DNA of 59,450 nucleotides from Acidobacteriota bacterium (GTDB taxonomy: Bacteria > Actinomycetota > Acidimicrobiia > Acidimicrobiales > RAAP-2). The DNA is taken from positions 1-59,450 of the forward strand of contig JAGXBH010000010.1 in assembly GCA_018971185.1 (NCBI GenBank), in the 5' to 3' direction. Each line of letters starts with the position of its first letter. Within the stretch, counting starts at the first letter, position 1. This document shows, piece after piece, positions 50,667 to 59,450 of this stretch. Under the pieces are notes generated by a model. That model did no database searches and was not told where the DNA came from. It saw only the letters and a list, made by a program, of their open reading frames with translations. Both the position numbers and the translations under genes were made by a program.

Positions 50667-51341
50667 TCACTTCGCGAACGCCACCCGAAGGACACTCGCC
50701 TCGAGGACGCTACCGTCCTTCGCCGAGCGGGTGTAGAGCACGATGGCACCGGAAGAGGACGTGGGCTTGGGGTAGCTCACGGTGGCGTCGAAGGGCCCGA
50801 CCACGCCCATCGACCCGCCGTGCACGGTGGTGTGAACGAGCGGCGAGAGGTTCGCGTCCTGGCGGATCTCGACGTCGACGACCCCCTCGTAGGCGGTGCT
50901 TCTCCCCGTCAGACGCACGGGATCGGAGATCGCCTGTAGCGCAGAGGGTGAGGTCAACTGGATATTCGCCGACGCGGCGCCGATCACCCACCACGTGTCG
51001 TCACTGGTCACCTGACGAACCATGATGGTCGTCCTCGCCCCGCTCAGGCTCGAACGGATGGGGACCTCCCCCGAACGGCTGTCGCCCGACTGGAACGGCT
51101 CGACCACGGGATTGATGAAACCGAGATAGTCGAGCGCGAAGGTCTGCGCGGCCAGTTCCGGGGTCGCGAATCTGGTCGACGTGGACGCCAGTGGCCAGAT
51201 AGCGCTCGGGGGTTGGGACGGGAGCGTCGTCGTGGTCGACGTCGGAGTTGGGGCCCCGTCCCACTGACGCCCGATCACCACGCCGAGCACCAGGGTGATC
51301 ACCACCACGCTCGCGCTCGTGAGAATCTTTCGACGGTCCAT
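50667..51341 (-). CDS. Membrane-anchored protein with Gmad2-like domain
   Basis: A 224-residue protein with one N-terminal transmembrane helix (residues about 7-27), a Thr/Pro-rich spacer and an extracytoplasmic part. The C-terminal ~95 residues (LTSPSALQAISDPVRLTGRSTAYEG ... VGPFDATVSYP ... SAKDGSVLEASVLRVAF) match the Gmad2 immunoglobulin-like pattern first noted in spore germination proteins. Start ATG 51341 is chosen for the membrane anchor. No operon partner. Confidence 0.75.
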   Translation of the reverse strand: MDRRKILTSASVVVITLVLGVVIGRQWDGAPTPTSTTTTLPSQPPSAIWPLASTSTRFATPELAAQTFALDYLGFINPVVEPFQSGDSRSGEVPIRSSLSGARTTIMVRQVTSDDTWWVIGAASANIQLTSPSALQAISDPVRLTGRSTAYEGVVDVEIRQDANLSPLVHTTVHGGSMGVVGPFDATVSYPKPTSSSGAIVLYTRSAKDGSVLEASVLRVAFAK

Positions 51342-51544
51342 GATCCCAGGTTCGCACCAACGGCGACGTCGATGCAGGGCAGAAAGGCCCAATTCGAGCC
51401 CGAGGCGAGGACCCGCTCGACGCGGCGTCGAGATCACGAAGTGCCGGCGTGATGACGGCGCGTGACGGCCATCGACGTCGTCGGCTCGCTCGCGCCTGGG
51501 CGCTAGGGTCGCTGCAGACGGTGGCGAGTCCTCGGAGGTGTCAC

Positions 51545-51979
51545 ATGCGTCGATGGGAATCGGGCCAGGGTCTTCACTACAGCGCGCGGGGCAGCGAGAT
51601 GTGGTTCAAGGCGATCAGCGCGGACACGCACGATCACTTCTCGCTCATGGAGAGGACTCTCCCGGCGCGCGGCGCGATGCCCCCCTCGCATCGCCATTCC
51701 CACAACGTCGAGGCGTATTTCGTGCTCGACGGTACCGTCGAGTTTCGCGTCGCCGACCAGGTGTTCGAGGGGAGTCAGGGAACATTCGTCCTCGTCGAGC
51801 CGGGAGAGTCGCACACCTTCGCCAACACCAGTGACGCGTCCGCGCGCCTCTTGGTCCTCCACTCACCGGGGCTCGACGACTACTTCAGGGAGTTAGAACT
51901 CCTGTGGGCGTCGTCGGAGCCCCCGCCCCTCGACGCGCAACTCGCGCTGATGAGGCGACACGGCATGGAACCCGGCTGA
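51545..51979 (+). CDS. Cupin domain protein
   Basis: A 144-residue single-domain cupin. The metal-binding motifs are SHRHSHNVEAYFVLDGTVEF (motif 1, with three histidines and a glutamate) and the PGESHTFAN histidine of motif 2. Ligand or reaction unknown. A GGAGG site precedes the ATG; a TAGGGT hexamer about 40 bp upstream may be its -10. Confidence 0.85.
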   Translation: MRRWESGQGLHYSARGSEMWFKAISADTHDHFSLMERTLPARGAMPPSHRHSHNVEAYFVLDGTVEFRVADQVFEGSQGTFVLVEPGESHTFANTSDASARLLVLHSPGLDDYFRELELLWASSEPPPLDAQLALMRRHGMEPG

Positions 51980-51992
51980 CGCAGCGACCTCG

Positions 51993-53090
51993 TCACGGGC
52001 GCACCTCGCCGTTACCGCCGACGGGGCTCGCGTCGAGGGGGCTGACGTCGCGTGGCGCAACGGACCCGGGCGACACGTCCACGTGGGCCTCGCGGACTGT
52101 TCCCACGACGGGTGTTCGCCCCCTCGGAGCACGCGACCGCGTCAGGGCCAGAGCGGCGATCACGACCCCGATGGTCGCGAAGGTGATCTGCAGGGGCGCC
52201 GAGACGACGACCCAGAGGGCCTCGACGATGATCCACACCACGAGACCCAGGCCCACGAGGAAGTGGGCGGCGTCCTCGATCCGACGTCGCTGCCACGTCG
52301 CGACGACCGCCAGGACCGGGCCCACGCCGACGAAGAGCAGCAGGGCGACCCCCGGCCAACGCCAGGTGTCGAATCCCGTTCCCTCGAGGTACGCCAAGGG
52401 CATCGCCGATCGCGGTGACGAGACCAGGTAGATGCCGCCGCCGATCCCGCACATCGACACGAACAGCTCGAGGAACACCAGTCCTCGTTCCAGCGGATCG
52501 AGTCTCGTGCGCGGCCGCGCTCTCGCCCTCAGTAGCGACGCGCGACTCACCTGTGCCCCCTTGCGACGCGCGACCTCGGCGCCCAGGCGCTCCCCCCAGG
52601 CCCGCGCGCGCTCGTCCTCACCCGCGTAGAGGTGGTTCTGGCGATCGACGAAGAAGCTCGCGGGTGGCGATATCAGCTGCGCGCCGTCGTGGCGCAGACT
52701 CCTCGAGATCGACGTCGACGCGCGGCCCGTGAGGAACCGTGGCGCGCGTAGCCGCGTGTCGAAGGCGGCACCCGACACCCCGAGACGGCCCAGTGCGCCC
52801 AGCCACTCGCGCACCCCCGGCGAACTCTCGGCCGCGGGCTCGAGGACGAGGTCGTTGTCGCCACGACTCGCCGTGACCAGGGCCTGACCGCGGGTGTTCG
52901 TGCGCGGTAGACCCCAGGCGTGGGTCGGGGCCCCGACGACCACCAGGTCGACGGAGGCGAGATCGCCCGATTCCACCTCATCGGCTCGCGCGAGACGCAC
53001 CTCGGCGGTGCGCGCCAGACCACGAGCGACCGCTTCGGCCACCCGTCGGGTGTTGCCGAACATCGATTCGTAGATGACGATTGCTCGCAT
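51993..53090 (-). CDS. Flavodoxin domain fused to a four-helix membrane domain
   Basis: A 365-residue protein. Residues 1-160 are a flavodoxin-like FMN-binding domain (IVIYESMFGNTRRVAEAVARGL, VVVGAPTHAWGLPR). After a basic linker, residues about 200-325 hold four transmembrane helices, then a polar tail. The fusion would tether a flavodoxin electron carrier or quinone reductase-like activity to the membrane. The start at ATG 53090 has a GAGGAG site. It follows the DUF4389 gene on the same strand. Confidence 0.8.
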   Translation of the reverse strand: MRAIVIYESMFGNTRRVAEAVARGLARTAEVRLARADEVESGDLASVDLVVVGAPTHAWGLPRTNTRGQALVTASRGDNDLVLEPAAESSPGVREWLGALGRLGVSGAAFDTRLRAPRFLTGRASTSISRSLRHDGAQLISPPASFFVDRQNHLYAGEDERARAWGERLGAEVARRKGAQVSRASLLRARARPRTRLDPLERGLVFLELFVSMCGIGGGIYLVSSPRSAMPLAYLEGTGFDTWRWPGVALLLFVGVGPVLAVVATWQRRRIEDAAHFLVGLGLVVWIIVEALWVVVSAPLQITFATIGVVIAALALTRSRAPRGRTPVVGTVREAHVDVSPGSVAPRDVSPLDASPVGGNGEVRP

Positions 53091-53164
53091 GATCAACTCC
53101 TCTCCTCTCGACTTCGGAGCTCGACCTCGTCGTGAGCGCAACCCCTCGCTCGTCACACCAGGAC

Positions 53165-54646
53165 TCACTGCACGTTCGTCACCTGCGGCGTCGTGCGCTC
53201 GGGCTCGGGTGGGGTCGCTGGCGCGGGTGGCGCCACGACGGTGCTACCCGGATCCGTCCCTCCCGCGTCAAAGGTGAAGGGCGGGTATTCGTCTCGTAGC
53301 AGCAACGCGTAGGTGAGCACACGAAGGCACCAGCGATTCATCCCCATGACGAAGTCGAACAGCGCTCGTGGGTAGCGCCCGGTGATGATCAGGATGAGCG
53401 CCGCCGCGAACACCAACAGACCGATCACGCCACCGCGCGAGGCGATCGTCCAATCATTGGCGTGGCCTCGGGTCAGGCCGATCCCACCGCCCGCGAAGAT
53501 ACCGACGATCAGGTACTGGGGTATCGCCAGGAGCCACCACTTCACCAGGACCAGCGGACGCGAGAGCCTCTGGGGGTAGTCGACGGCGAACGAGGCGGGA
53601 TAGGAGTCATCGGGCTCGAGCGAGAACGGGGGGTACTGGTCCGTGGCCAGGGCGCTGAAGGAGTAGAAGGCGACCCGCCAGGACCAGCGCATCACGCCGA
53701 CGGTGAAGTTGAAGATCGAGTGCGGATAGCGACCCGTGAACAGTATTGCGAAACCCGAGAACACGGTCAGCGGCATCACGGCCAGCCACAGGAAGAACAG
53801 GATGATGAGGTGCGGCACGATGAGCAAGGGTTTGACGATCCAGCGCCAGCGGCTGAGGGACGCGTCGAGCCGTCCGTCGGTGCGCGCGGGGTACGCCGGC
53901 CGCGACGACACCGCGACCTCGGTCGTCGGGGGTTCGTGTGCGTCCTCACCTGACGGAGCCGTTGCGACCCGACGGCGGTCCCGGTCGAGGCCCCTGACGG
54001 CCATCGCCAGCATCGCCGCGCCCGCCAACAACAAGAGCACCCCCACGACACCCAGGCCGATGCCCAGTGGGGCGACGAGGCCGGTGTTCGTGCCCACCGA
54101 GACCCGCGCCACCACACCCGGGGCCGCGTCGGCCCTCATCACCACCAACGTCCACTTCCCCGACGTCGGTCGCCACGTGACCTGCTGGACGCCACTCCCC
54201 GAGGCCGAGGTGACCCAGAACGCCTCGGTGACGGGAGACGCGGGAACGCGCTGTCCGCTCACCGACTGATAGACCGCGCGAAACGGCAGGACCTTGACGT
54301 CGGTGACCCGGTCGTAGGCGACCCCCGACAGGTACCGCTGGACCGACGTGGTCGCGCCGATCCCCACGAACGTGTCGCCCGAGGCGAGGTCGGCGCGAAC
54401 GCGCACCGTGCCCAGGGGGTTGATCGAGAGCCAGTCGCTCGGTCCGGGGTTCATCGCGAAGTCCACCGTCGAGGTCAGGGCCGAACCGCCTGACTCGAAG
54501 GTCTCAGTCGACGTGGTGAAATATCCCGTCGCGTCACGCTGGGTCGCGTTCGCCCACAGCAATCCGGCGCCGGCGCCGGCGCCACCAAGTCCGGCCACGA
54601 GGGTGAGCACCCCCGTCGTCACGAGAAGAAATCGGCCCACGCGCAT
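53165..54646 (-). CDS. Membrane protein with two DUF4389 domains
   Basis: A 493-residue integral membrane protein. An N-terminal membrane segment and an extracytoplasmic domain (about 30-190) are followed by a further helix and two DUF4389 repeats, each with a Tyr-Pro-rich motif (GRYPHSIFNFTVGVMRWSWRV, GRYPRALFDFVMGMNRWCLRV in pieces) and DQYPPF/DEYPPF ends. Function is unknown. The start at ATG 54646 has a GAGGAGG site. It is upstream of the flavodoxin fusion gene in a probable two-gene operon. Confidence 0.87.
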   Translation of the reverse strand: MRVGRFLLVTTGVLTLVAGLGGAGAGAGLLWANATQRDATGYFTTSTETFESGGSALTSTVDFAMNPGPSDWLSINPLGTVRVRADLASGDTFVGIGATTSVQRYLSGVAYDRVTDVKVLPFRAVYQSVSGQRVPASPVTEAFWVTSASGSGVQQVTWRPTSGKWTLVVMRADAAPGVVARVSVGTNTGLVAPLGIGLGVVGVLLLLAGAAMLAMAVRGLDRDRRRVATAPSGEDAHEPPTTEVAVSSRPAYPARTDGRLDASLSRWRWIVKPLLIVPHLIILFFLWLAVMPLTVFSGFAILFTGRYPHSIFNFTVGVMRWSWRVAFYSFSALATDQYPPFSLEPDDSYPASFAVDYPQRLSRPLVLVKWWLLAIPQYLIVGIFAGGGIGLTRGHANDWTIASRGGVIGLLVFAAALILIITGRYPRALFDFVMGMNRWCLRVLTYALLLRDEYPPFTFDAGGTDPGSTVVAPPAPATPPEPERTTPQVTNVQ

Positions 54647-54811
54647 CTCTCGCCTCCTCAGAACCACACCGCGGAGATTCAACAGCACATCTATGCGAAT
54701 TCTCCTCCGGACCGGCTCCGCCCACCAGAGGACAATGGCCTAAAGGGCGTCGAGCACCGCGGTCGCGACGTCACACCCGCCGCCGCCAAGGTGGACGCGA
54801 GAGAGTGGTCC

Positions 54812-56059
54812 TCAGGATGTTGGCGGGTCGTCGGGGACCGCGCGACCGAGGACACCGGGCGCACTCATGGCGCTGACGCGACGCGCCCATCGCCACAGGG
54901 CGAGGTCGTAGGAGCCCTTCACCACCCCCGCCACCAGAAGGGGGACTCCGAGGCCGATCGTCTGCAGCGCGCCGGCCACCAGAGGGGCGACGGGTCGCAC
55001 CGAATAGCGCGCGGCGTTGGTGACGGCCGCCGCCGGGGTGCGCTCGGCGGGTGTGGTGATCGTCATGATCAGCGCCTGGCGGGTGGGCGTGTCCATCTGC
55101 GACATCGTCGTACGCACCAGCAAGAGGGCCGCGGCCACCGCGAAGTTGGGCGCGAACACCATCGACGCCATGACGAGATTGCTCGGCAGGTGCGTCCAGA
55201 CCATGGTCGGCACCAGTCCGAAGCGCCGAGCGAGGACCGGGGCGACGAGCACCGACCCGGACTGCATCATCGAGACGAGGAAGAAGAGCCACCCGAGCGA
55301 GGCCAGGGAGACCCCATAACGTTCGACCATGTAGTAGGAGAGGAAGCCGGTGGTGACCAGTCCGCCGCCCGCCGCGTCGAGCGCGAAGAGCGCCGCGAGG
55401 CGCCGCACCACCGTGCGCGACGGACCCAGGGTGGCGCGCGTCGTCGCTCCACCGCCGCGCCGGCGCGCGACGGGCGACTCGACCGACGACGTGAGCCCCC
55501 ACGCGCACACCACGCCGACGAGTCCCACGGGAACCAGCACAAGGAAGAGCCCCACGTGCGCCGCCCCACCGTGGGCGGAGATCCCAGCAAACGCCGCGCC
55601 CAGGGATCCCAGGGCGCCGAAGGCCGCGCCGGCGGCGTTGTAACGACCGTACACGCGCCCCGTCCCGGCGTCCTCCGTGGCCAGCATCACCTGCTCCAAG
55701 GTGCTGGCCGGCCCGTTGTCGACGACGTCCGTCGATAGGGTCCCGGTGAGCGCGACGGCGAAGAGGACCCAGAGCGGCGGATCGAGCGCAACGACGGCGC
55801 CGGCCCCCGCGACGCCCAGGAAGAGGAGGGCGTAGGAGCGCCGCCGCCCGAACCGGTCGGCGTACGCTCCGACCACCAGCGACGCCAGCGCACTACCGGC
55901 GATCAGGGCGGCCAGGAGGATACCCGCCGTCACCGCCCCCACCCCGCGTTGCGCCAGGGTCGCCCCGAGGACCACTGACGTGAATCCGTACCCCAGTCCC
56001 CGTACCGCTTGACCGCTCACCAGCAGTCGTGTGTCGCGGCTGAGGGCTCGGGCCATCAC
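54812..56059 (-). CDS. MFS transporter
   Basis: A 415-residue, 12-helix major facilitator. GAYADRFGRRRSYALLF is the loop 2-3 motif of the superfamily, and a second similar turn occurs in the C-terminal half (VLARRFGLVPTMV). Substrate unknown. It is divergent from a DHA2-type exporter, with about 100 bp between the starts. Confidence 0.87.
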   Translation of the reverse strand: MMARALSRDTRLLVSGQAVRGLGYGFTSVVLGATLAQRGVGAVTAGILLAALIAGSALASLVVGAYADRFGRRRSYALLFLGVAGAGAVVALDPPLWVLFAVALTGTLSTDVVDNGPASTLEQVMLATEDAGTGRVYGRYNAAGAAFGALGSLGAAFAGISAHGGAAHVGLFLVLVPVGLVGVVCAWGLTSSVESPVARRRGGGATTRATLGPSRTVVRRLAALFALDAAGGGLVTTGFLSYYMVERYGVSLASLGWLFFLVSMMQSGSVLVAPVLARRFGLVPTMVWTHLPSNLVMASMVFAPNFAVAAALLLVRTTMSQMDTPTRQALIMTITTPAERTPAAAVTNAARYSVRPVAPLVAGALQTIGLGVPLLVAGVVKGSYDLALWRWARRVSAMSAPGVLGRAVPDDPPTS

Positions 56060-56130
56060 CCCAGTCTGACCGACGCCACCGATCCCCGAGCGCCGCGCCC
56101 TCGCTCACGGCGCCAGCCGTGCGCGTCAGC

Positions 56131-56155
56131 AGATATTTATATAATAATAAAGATC
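56131..56155 (+). promoter_or_regulatory. AT-rich promoter/operator block of the exporter operon
   Basis: The 25 bp before the exporter start codon are almost pure A/T and contain TATAAT at 56140-56145, ending 10 nt before the ATG. MarR-type regulators favour such AT-rich, imperfectly palindromic sites, and a MarR gene is the second gene of this operon. Confidence 0.5.
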
Positions 56156-57631
56156 ATGTCGACTCCCAAGACCCTGACCGGCGAGCTCGCTACCGGCGCA
56201 CTGAGTCGTCGACGCCGGATCGGCATCCTGCTCATCTGCTCGATGAGCCTCCTGATCGTCGGACTCGACGTCACCATCGTCAACGTCGCCCTTCCCCAGA
56301 TCGGCCGGAGCTTCCACGCACCGCTCTCGGGCTTGCAGTGGACCGTGGACGCCTACACCCTGGTGCTGGCGAGCCTGCTGATGTTGTCGGGATCCACCGC
56401 CGATCGCCTCGGTCGCCGTCGGACCTTCGTCCTCGGTCTGATCACCTTCTCGCTGGGCTCGCTCTTGTGCAGCATGGCGCCGAATCTGACCACGCTGATC
56501 ATCTTTCGCATGATGCAAGCGGTGGGCGGCTCGATGCTCAATCCCGTGGCGATGTCCATCATCACCAACACCTTCACCGATCCGCGCGAACGGGCCCAGG
56601 CGATCGGGGTGTGGGGGGCGGTGGTGGGGATGTCGATGGCGCTCGGACCGGTCGTCGGCGGATTCCTCGTCTCGTCGATCGGCTGGCAATCGGTCTTTTG
56701 GACCAACGTCCCCATCGGACTGGCCGCGATAGCCCTGTCGCTACGCTTCATCCCCGAATCCAAGGCGCACGTCGCGCGCAAGGTCGACGTCCCCGGTCAG
56801 TCCCTGATCATCGTCTTGCTCGCGTCGCTGACCTTCGCCATCATCGAGGCGCCGCGGCGTGGGTGGACCTCGTCATGGATCGTCGCCTCCCTCGGCCTCG
56901 CCCTGTCGTCGCTGCTGGCCCTGCTCTACTGGGAGAACCGAGTGCGCGTGCCGTTGATCGACCTGCGGTTCTTCCGTTCGGTCCCCTTCGCGTCGGCGAC
57001 GATCATCGCGATCGCCTCCTTCGGCGCGCTCGGGGGCTTCCTCTTCCTCAACACCCTCTACCTCCAGGACGTCAAGGGCTTGAGTGCCCTGCACGCCGGC
57101 ATCGACACACTGCCCATGGCGGCGATGATCATGATCTGTCCTCCGATCTCGGGGCGCATCGTGGGTCGACGCGGCAGCCGTTTCCCCCTGTTGCTCGCGG
57201 GTACGGCCATGGCCACGTCGTCGCTCCTCCTGGTGGGCCTCAACCCCTCCACGCCCTTCTCGCGACTGTTCTTGGCGTACGTCGTCTTCGGTCTCGGATT
57301 CGGCTTCGTCAACGCGCCCATCACCAACGCCGCCGTCGCGGGTATGCCGCGCGCGCAGGCGGGGGTCGCCGCGGCGATCGCCTCGACGTCGCGCCAGGTG
57401 GGTTCCACCCTGGGCGTCGCGGTCGTCGGCGCGCTGGTGTCCACCTCCCTGATACGCGGGGGACACCTCGGATTCACCATGGCGAGTCGCACCGGGTGGT
57501 GGGTCCTCTTCGGCTGCACCGTGGGCGTGTTCGCCCTCGGACTCATCGCCACGACCCCCTGGGCCAAGGACACCGCGCGGCGCACCGCCGAGGAGATCAA
57601 CCCCGAGTTCCTCGAGGGACACACCCCGTGA
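56156..57631 (+). CDS. MFS drug exporter, DHA2 (EmrB/QacA) family
   Basis: A 491-residue, 14-helix exporter. Motifs include DVTIVNVALPQIGRSF in helix 1, STADRLGRRRTFVLGL in loop 2-3 and GPVVGGFLVSSIGWQSVFWTNVPIG (motif C and the helix 5-6 region, here shown by its ends). Such pumps export amphipathic drugs with proton exchange. The upstream region (56131-56155) is extremely AT-rich with TATAAT at 56140-56145. It is coupled by GTGA to a MarR regulator. Confidence 0.92.
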   Translation: MSTPKTLTGELATGALSRRRRIGILLICSMSLLIVGLDVTIVNVALPQIGRSFHAPLSGLQWTVDAYTLVLASLLMLSGSTADRLGRRRTFVLGLITFSLGSLLCSMAPNLTTLIIFRMMQAVGGSMLNPVAMSIITNTFTDPRERAQAIGVWGAVVGMSMALGPVVGGFLVSSIGWQSVFWTNVPIGLAAIALSLRFIPESKAHVARKVDVPGQSLIIVLLASLTFAIIEAPRRGWTSSWIVASLGLALSSLLALLYWENRVRVPLIDLRFFRSVPFASATIIAIASFGALGGFLFLNTLYLQDVKGLSALHAGIDTLPMAAMIMICPPISGRIVGRRGSRFPLLLAGTAMATSSLLLVGLNPSTPFSRLFLAYVVFGLGFGFVNAPITNAAVAGMPRAQAGVAAAIASTSRQVGSTLGVAVVGALVSTSLIRGGHLGFTMASRTGWWVLFGCTVGVFALGLIATTPWAKDTARRTAEEINPEFLEGHTP

Positions 57632-58047
57632 CGGACCAACGACGAAGGGAGGACCTCGCCCGCGACGTGTGGTCGATGATGGCGGACATGGTCATCAATC
57701 ACGACCGCAAGCGCGAGGTCGCTGAGGCGACGGGCATCAGTTTCGCCAAGACCCGGGCGCTGCGACGGGTGGCGCATCGAGCGCTGTCGATGGGAGAACT
57801 GGCCACACTCCTCTCGATGGACCCCCCCAACGTCACGACGCTGGTCGACGACCTCGAGTCCGCCGGTCTGGTCCGGCGCCAGCCGCACCCGACCGACCGG
57901 CGCGTGTGGCTCGTCGAGGCCACAGCGGTGGGACGACGGATCGCGCGGCAGGCCGACGACATCCTGGAGCGACCACCCGCGGGCCTGCGGGGCCTGAGCG
58001 CCCCCGACCTCGAGGAACTGCGGCGCATCCTGGCCTTGGTCGGCTGA
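57628..58047 (+). CDS. MarR-family transcriptional regulator
   Basis: A 139-residue winged-helix regulator (ALSMGELATLLSMDPPNVTTLVDDLESAGLVRRQPHPTDRRV in pieces, the wing ending in DRR). It starts in a GTGA overlap with the exporter gene, so it likely senses an exporter substrate and represses the AT-rich promoter upstream. Confidence 0.92.
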   Translation: MTDQRRREDLARDVWSMMADMVINHDRKREVAEATGISFAKTRALRRVAHRALSMGELATLLSMDPPNVTTLVDDLESAGLVRRQPHPTDRRVWLVEATAVGRRIARQADDILERPPAGLRGLSAPDLEELRRILALVG

Positions 58048-58096
58048 AACCCGTCACCGCCAGGGCACTCCACGGGCTCACGACCTCGTCCCACCG

Positions 58097-58125
58097 TTGA
58101 TGTGAGATACCCCAGGGGGTATACT
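58097..58125 (+). promoter_or_regulatory. Promoter with CsoR/CstR-like operator for the rhodanese gene
   Basis: TTGATG (58097-58102) and TATACT (58120-58125) stand 17 bp apart. The palindrome ATACCCC-AG-GGGGTAT (58107-58122) fills the spacer and overlaps the -10. G/C-tract palindromes of this type are bound by CsoR-family repressors; sulfide-sensing CstR is the member that controls rhodaneses. No such regulator is in the window. Confidence 0.65.
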
Positions 58126-58151
58126 GGAAGGACCTTCGAAAGGAGAACGTC

Positions 58152-58478
58152 GTGTTCAGTGAAGTCCCAATCTCGAGCTTCGTCGCCGCTCACGCGGACG
58201 GGGCGCTCGTTCTTGACGTGCGAGAGCCCCACGAGTACGCCTCGGGCCACGTGCCCGGAGCTCGATTGACCCCCCTGGCGACCGTGCCCGACGCACTGGG
58301 TGACCTGCCGACCGGACAACCGATCTTCGTCATCTGTCAGAGTGGCAACCGCAGCCGGATCGCCGCCTTGCACCTGGCGCGCGCGGGTCGCGACGCCCGA
58401 TCGGTGATCGGTGGCACGGGTGGGTGGATCAGCGCCGGGCGACCAGTGGTGCGTGGCGAACGCGCCAACGTCGCCTGA
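58152..58478 (+). CDS. Single-domain rhodanese
   Basis: A 108-residue sulfurtransferase domain. The catalytic cysteine lies in VICQSGNRS, and the DVREPHEYASGHVPGA motif is the substrate-side loop. It moves sulfane sulfur to thiols and may take part in sulfide or persulfide detoxification. GTG 58152 has an AAGGAG site. The palindromic promoter suggests control by a CsoR-family sensor. Confidence 0.93.
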   Translation: MFSEVPISSFVAAHADGALVLDVREPHEYASGHVPGARLTPLATVPDALGDLPTGQPIFVICQSGNRSRIAALHLARAGRDARSVIGGTGGWISAGRPVVRGERANVA

Positions 58479-58591
58479 TCCCCCGGCGCAGCGACCGTCG
58501 CGCGTGGCCCGGTGACTGCGTCGGTGAGAATCGACCAGACGGGTGATCACGCTCGCGGCGCTCCGAGCGACCGTCGTTCGCGAGCTCACCG

Positions 58592-59116
58592 TCAGCGGTC
58601 ACGAGGCTCATCCTCAAGGCGTCGACTGAGTCGCCACAGCGACACGCGCGCGCCCCAGACCGTCGCGCGACGACTGGCCCCGTCAAGTCGCCACCCCCGC
58701 TGGAAATAGAATCGCTGCGCGCGACGGTTGCCCTCGAGGACCCAAAGATGGGCGCTCGCGACCGGCCACTGACGCAGGGCGGTGATCACCGCGTCGTGAA
58801 GGAGGGATCCCACGCCTCGTCCCCAGTGATCGGGATCGACGTAGAGACCGAGGACCTCAGCTCCCGTCTGCCCGTCGACGCGTGAGAGTCCCCAGGTCGC
58901 GAATCCGACGATGCGACGTCCCTCGACGGCGAGGATCGTCCGAGGCGCACGAGGATCGCGGTCCGCGAATCGATAGCGTTGCGCGCGTTGCGCGGGGTCC
59001 AGCGCGTCGAGTCGGTCGTCCGCGATCAGACCCCGGTACCCCGCTTGCCACGAGCGAACGTGCACCAGCGCGACCGCCGATTCGTCTCCGGCCACCGCCT
59101 CGCGAAGTGTCGCCAT
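58592..59116 (-). CDS. GNAT-family N-acetyltransferase
   Basis: A 174-residue acetyltransferase. The acetyl-CoA-binding motif appears as LYVDPDHWGRGVGSLLHDAV, and RAQRFYFQRGWRLDG is the C-terminal motif. Start at ATG 59116; another ATG five codons upstream is possible. Substrate unknown. Convergent with the rhodanese gene. Confidence 0.88.
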   Translation of the reverse strand: MATLREAVAGDESAVALVHVRSWQAGYRGLIADDRLDALDPAQRAQRYRFADRDPRAPRTILAVEGRRIVGFATWGLSRVDGQTGAEVLGLYVDPDHWGRGVGSLLHDAVITALRQWPVASAHLWVLEGNRRAQRFYFQRGWRLDGASRRATVWGARVSLWRLSRRLEDEPRDR

Positions 59117-59450
59117 GGACCATGTGGGCATCGCGGAGGGCGCGCGGCCAGTCCTGACACCCACCCGATCACCGCGACACCTCGTGGTGGCCGGCGCCCG
59201 ACGTCGTCGCGACCACCACCAGGGTGCAGCGAGCATCACGGGTCCCACGTGACGTCGCAACGGCAGTGACGTTGCAGGGGCAGTGGCGTCGCGGTGCCAG
59301 TGGCGTCGCGGTGGCGTGACTCCAGTGGCGCTCGTCAGAGCCGCGACGCAGCGACATCCTCGCGGGGTGGACGGCCCCGAATCGCAGATGGCCCCCCGGT
59401 CCAGGAGTCCCTGTCGCTCTCGGAGGCGACCGCGCGGCGGGTCGGCCCCC
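59117..59450. other. Right window end, no gene recognised
   Basis: No supported gene. Contains a short GC-rich tandem repeat at 59281-59313. Confidence 0.5.
59281..59313. repeat. Short tandem repeat, 17-bp period
   Basis: CAGTGGCGTCGCGGTG occurs at 59281-59296 and 59298-59313, with partial related copies on both sides. It is probably a simple slippage repeat in an intergenic region. Confidence 0.7.

Noticed and set aside
59281..59313. Short tandem repeat as a CRISPR array
   Set aside because: Only two full 16-bp units with a 1-bp gap; no spacers and no cas genes.

Overview
The window is a high-GC chromosome segment of an actinobacterium. The markers are a WhiB regulator, a paired TrkA (CeoB/CeoC) locus, a MurD2/MurL-type peptidoglycan pathway, GlnA2-type and eukaryotic-type glutamine synthetases beside a GlnR-like regulator, and a DsbA-like/VKOR oxidative folding pair. 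Gene content and order suggest class Acidimicrobiia; this is an inference, as no 16S or other decisive marker is present. Many genes appear to be read from leaderless mRNAs (a TANNNT hexamer 6-7 nt before GTG/ATG), and many operon junctions are 4-bp GTGA/ATGA overlaps.

Layout. 1-5151 (minus strand): a folate/pantothenate/purine-salvage operon, tilS-hpt-folE-folP-(phosphatase-like)-folB-folK-DUF2520-panC, with panC cut by the window edge. 5161-9018: a zinc-type ABC importer (two permeases, ATPase, lipoprotein) divergent from a Zur-like Fur-family repressor, with two palindromic operator candidates between them. 9015-12374: pgeF-murL-murD2, all acting on the first residues of the peptidoglycan stem peptide. 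12739-19845: tRNA-Thr, the topA-tmk-holB operon, and an APC permease with a fused OB-fold. 19922-26321: ceoBC-type trkA pair, HAD phosphatase, an ArsR/SRPBCC pair, a principal-like sigma factor and NAD synthetase. 26463-29647: nitrogen assimilation (GSII, a strong hairpin, GlnA2, GlnR-like regulator). 29640-35587: RidA, IscA/ErpA, Mrp, NUDIX, DsbA-like + VKOR, WhiB, a response regulator and a CBS/CorC protein.

35645-39160 is an accessory island next to tRNA-Pro and tRNA-Glu. The 3' end of tRNA-Glu is repeated exactly about 2.1 kb downstream and in degenerate form about 3.3 kb downstream. The island holds a HigBA-like pair, a truncated gene, a VapBC/FitAB-like pair and a three-gene AbiEii-like nucleotidyltransferase cassette. 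It has a visibly lower GC content and no integrase. It is followed by a 1405-residue secreted repeat protein (39385-43602) and a transposase remnant.

44129-59450 returns to ordinary chromosome with many lineage-specific genes: MOSC protein, SRPBCC proteins with an ArsR regulator, a solitary ClpP downstream of a 46-bp near-perfect inverted repeat, a secreted DUF1800/DUF1501 pair, a Gmad2-like lipidless membrane-anchored protein, a cupin, a DUF4389 membrane protein with a flavodoxin-membrane fusion, two MFS transporters with a MarR regulator, a rhodanese under a CsoR/CstR-like operator, and a GNAT acetyltransferase. No rRNA, CRISPR array, complete insertion sequence or replication origin was seen.
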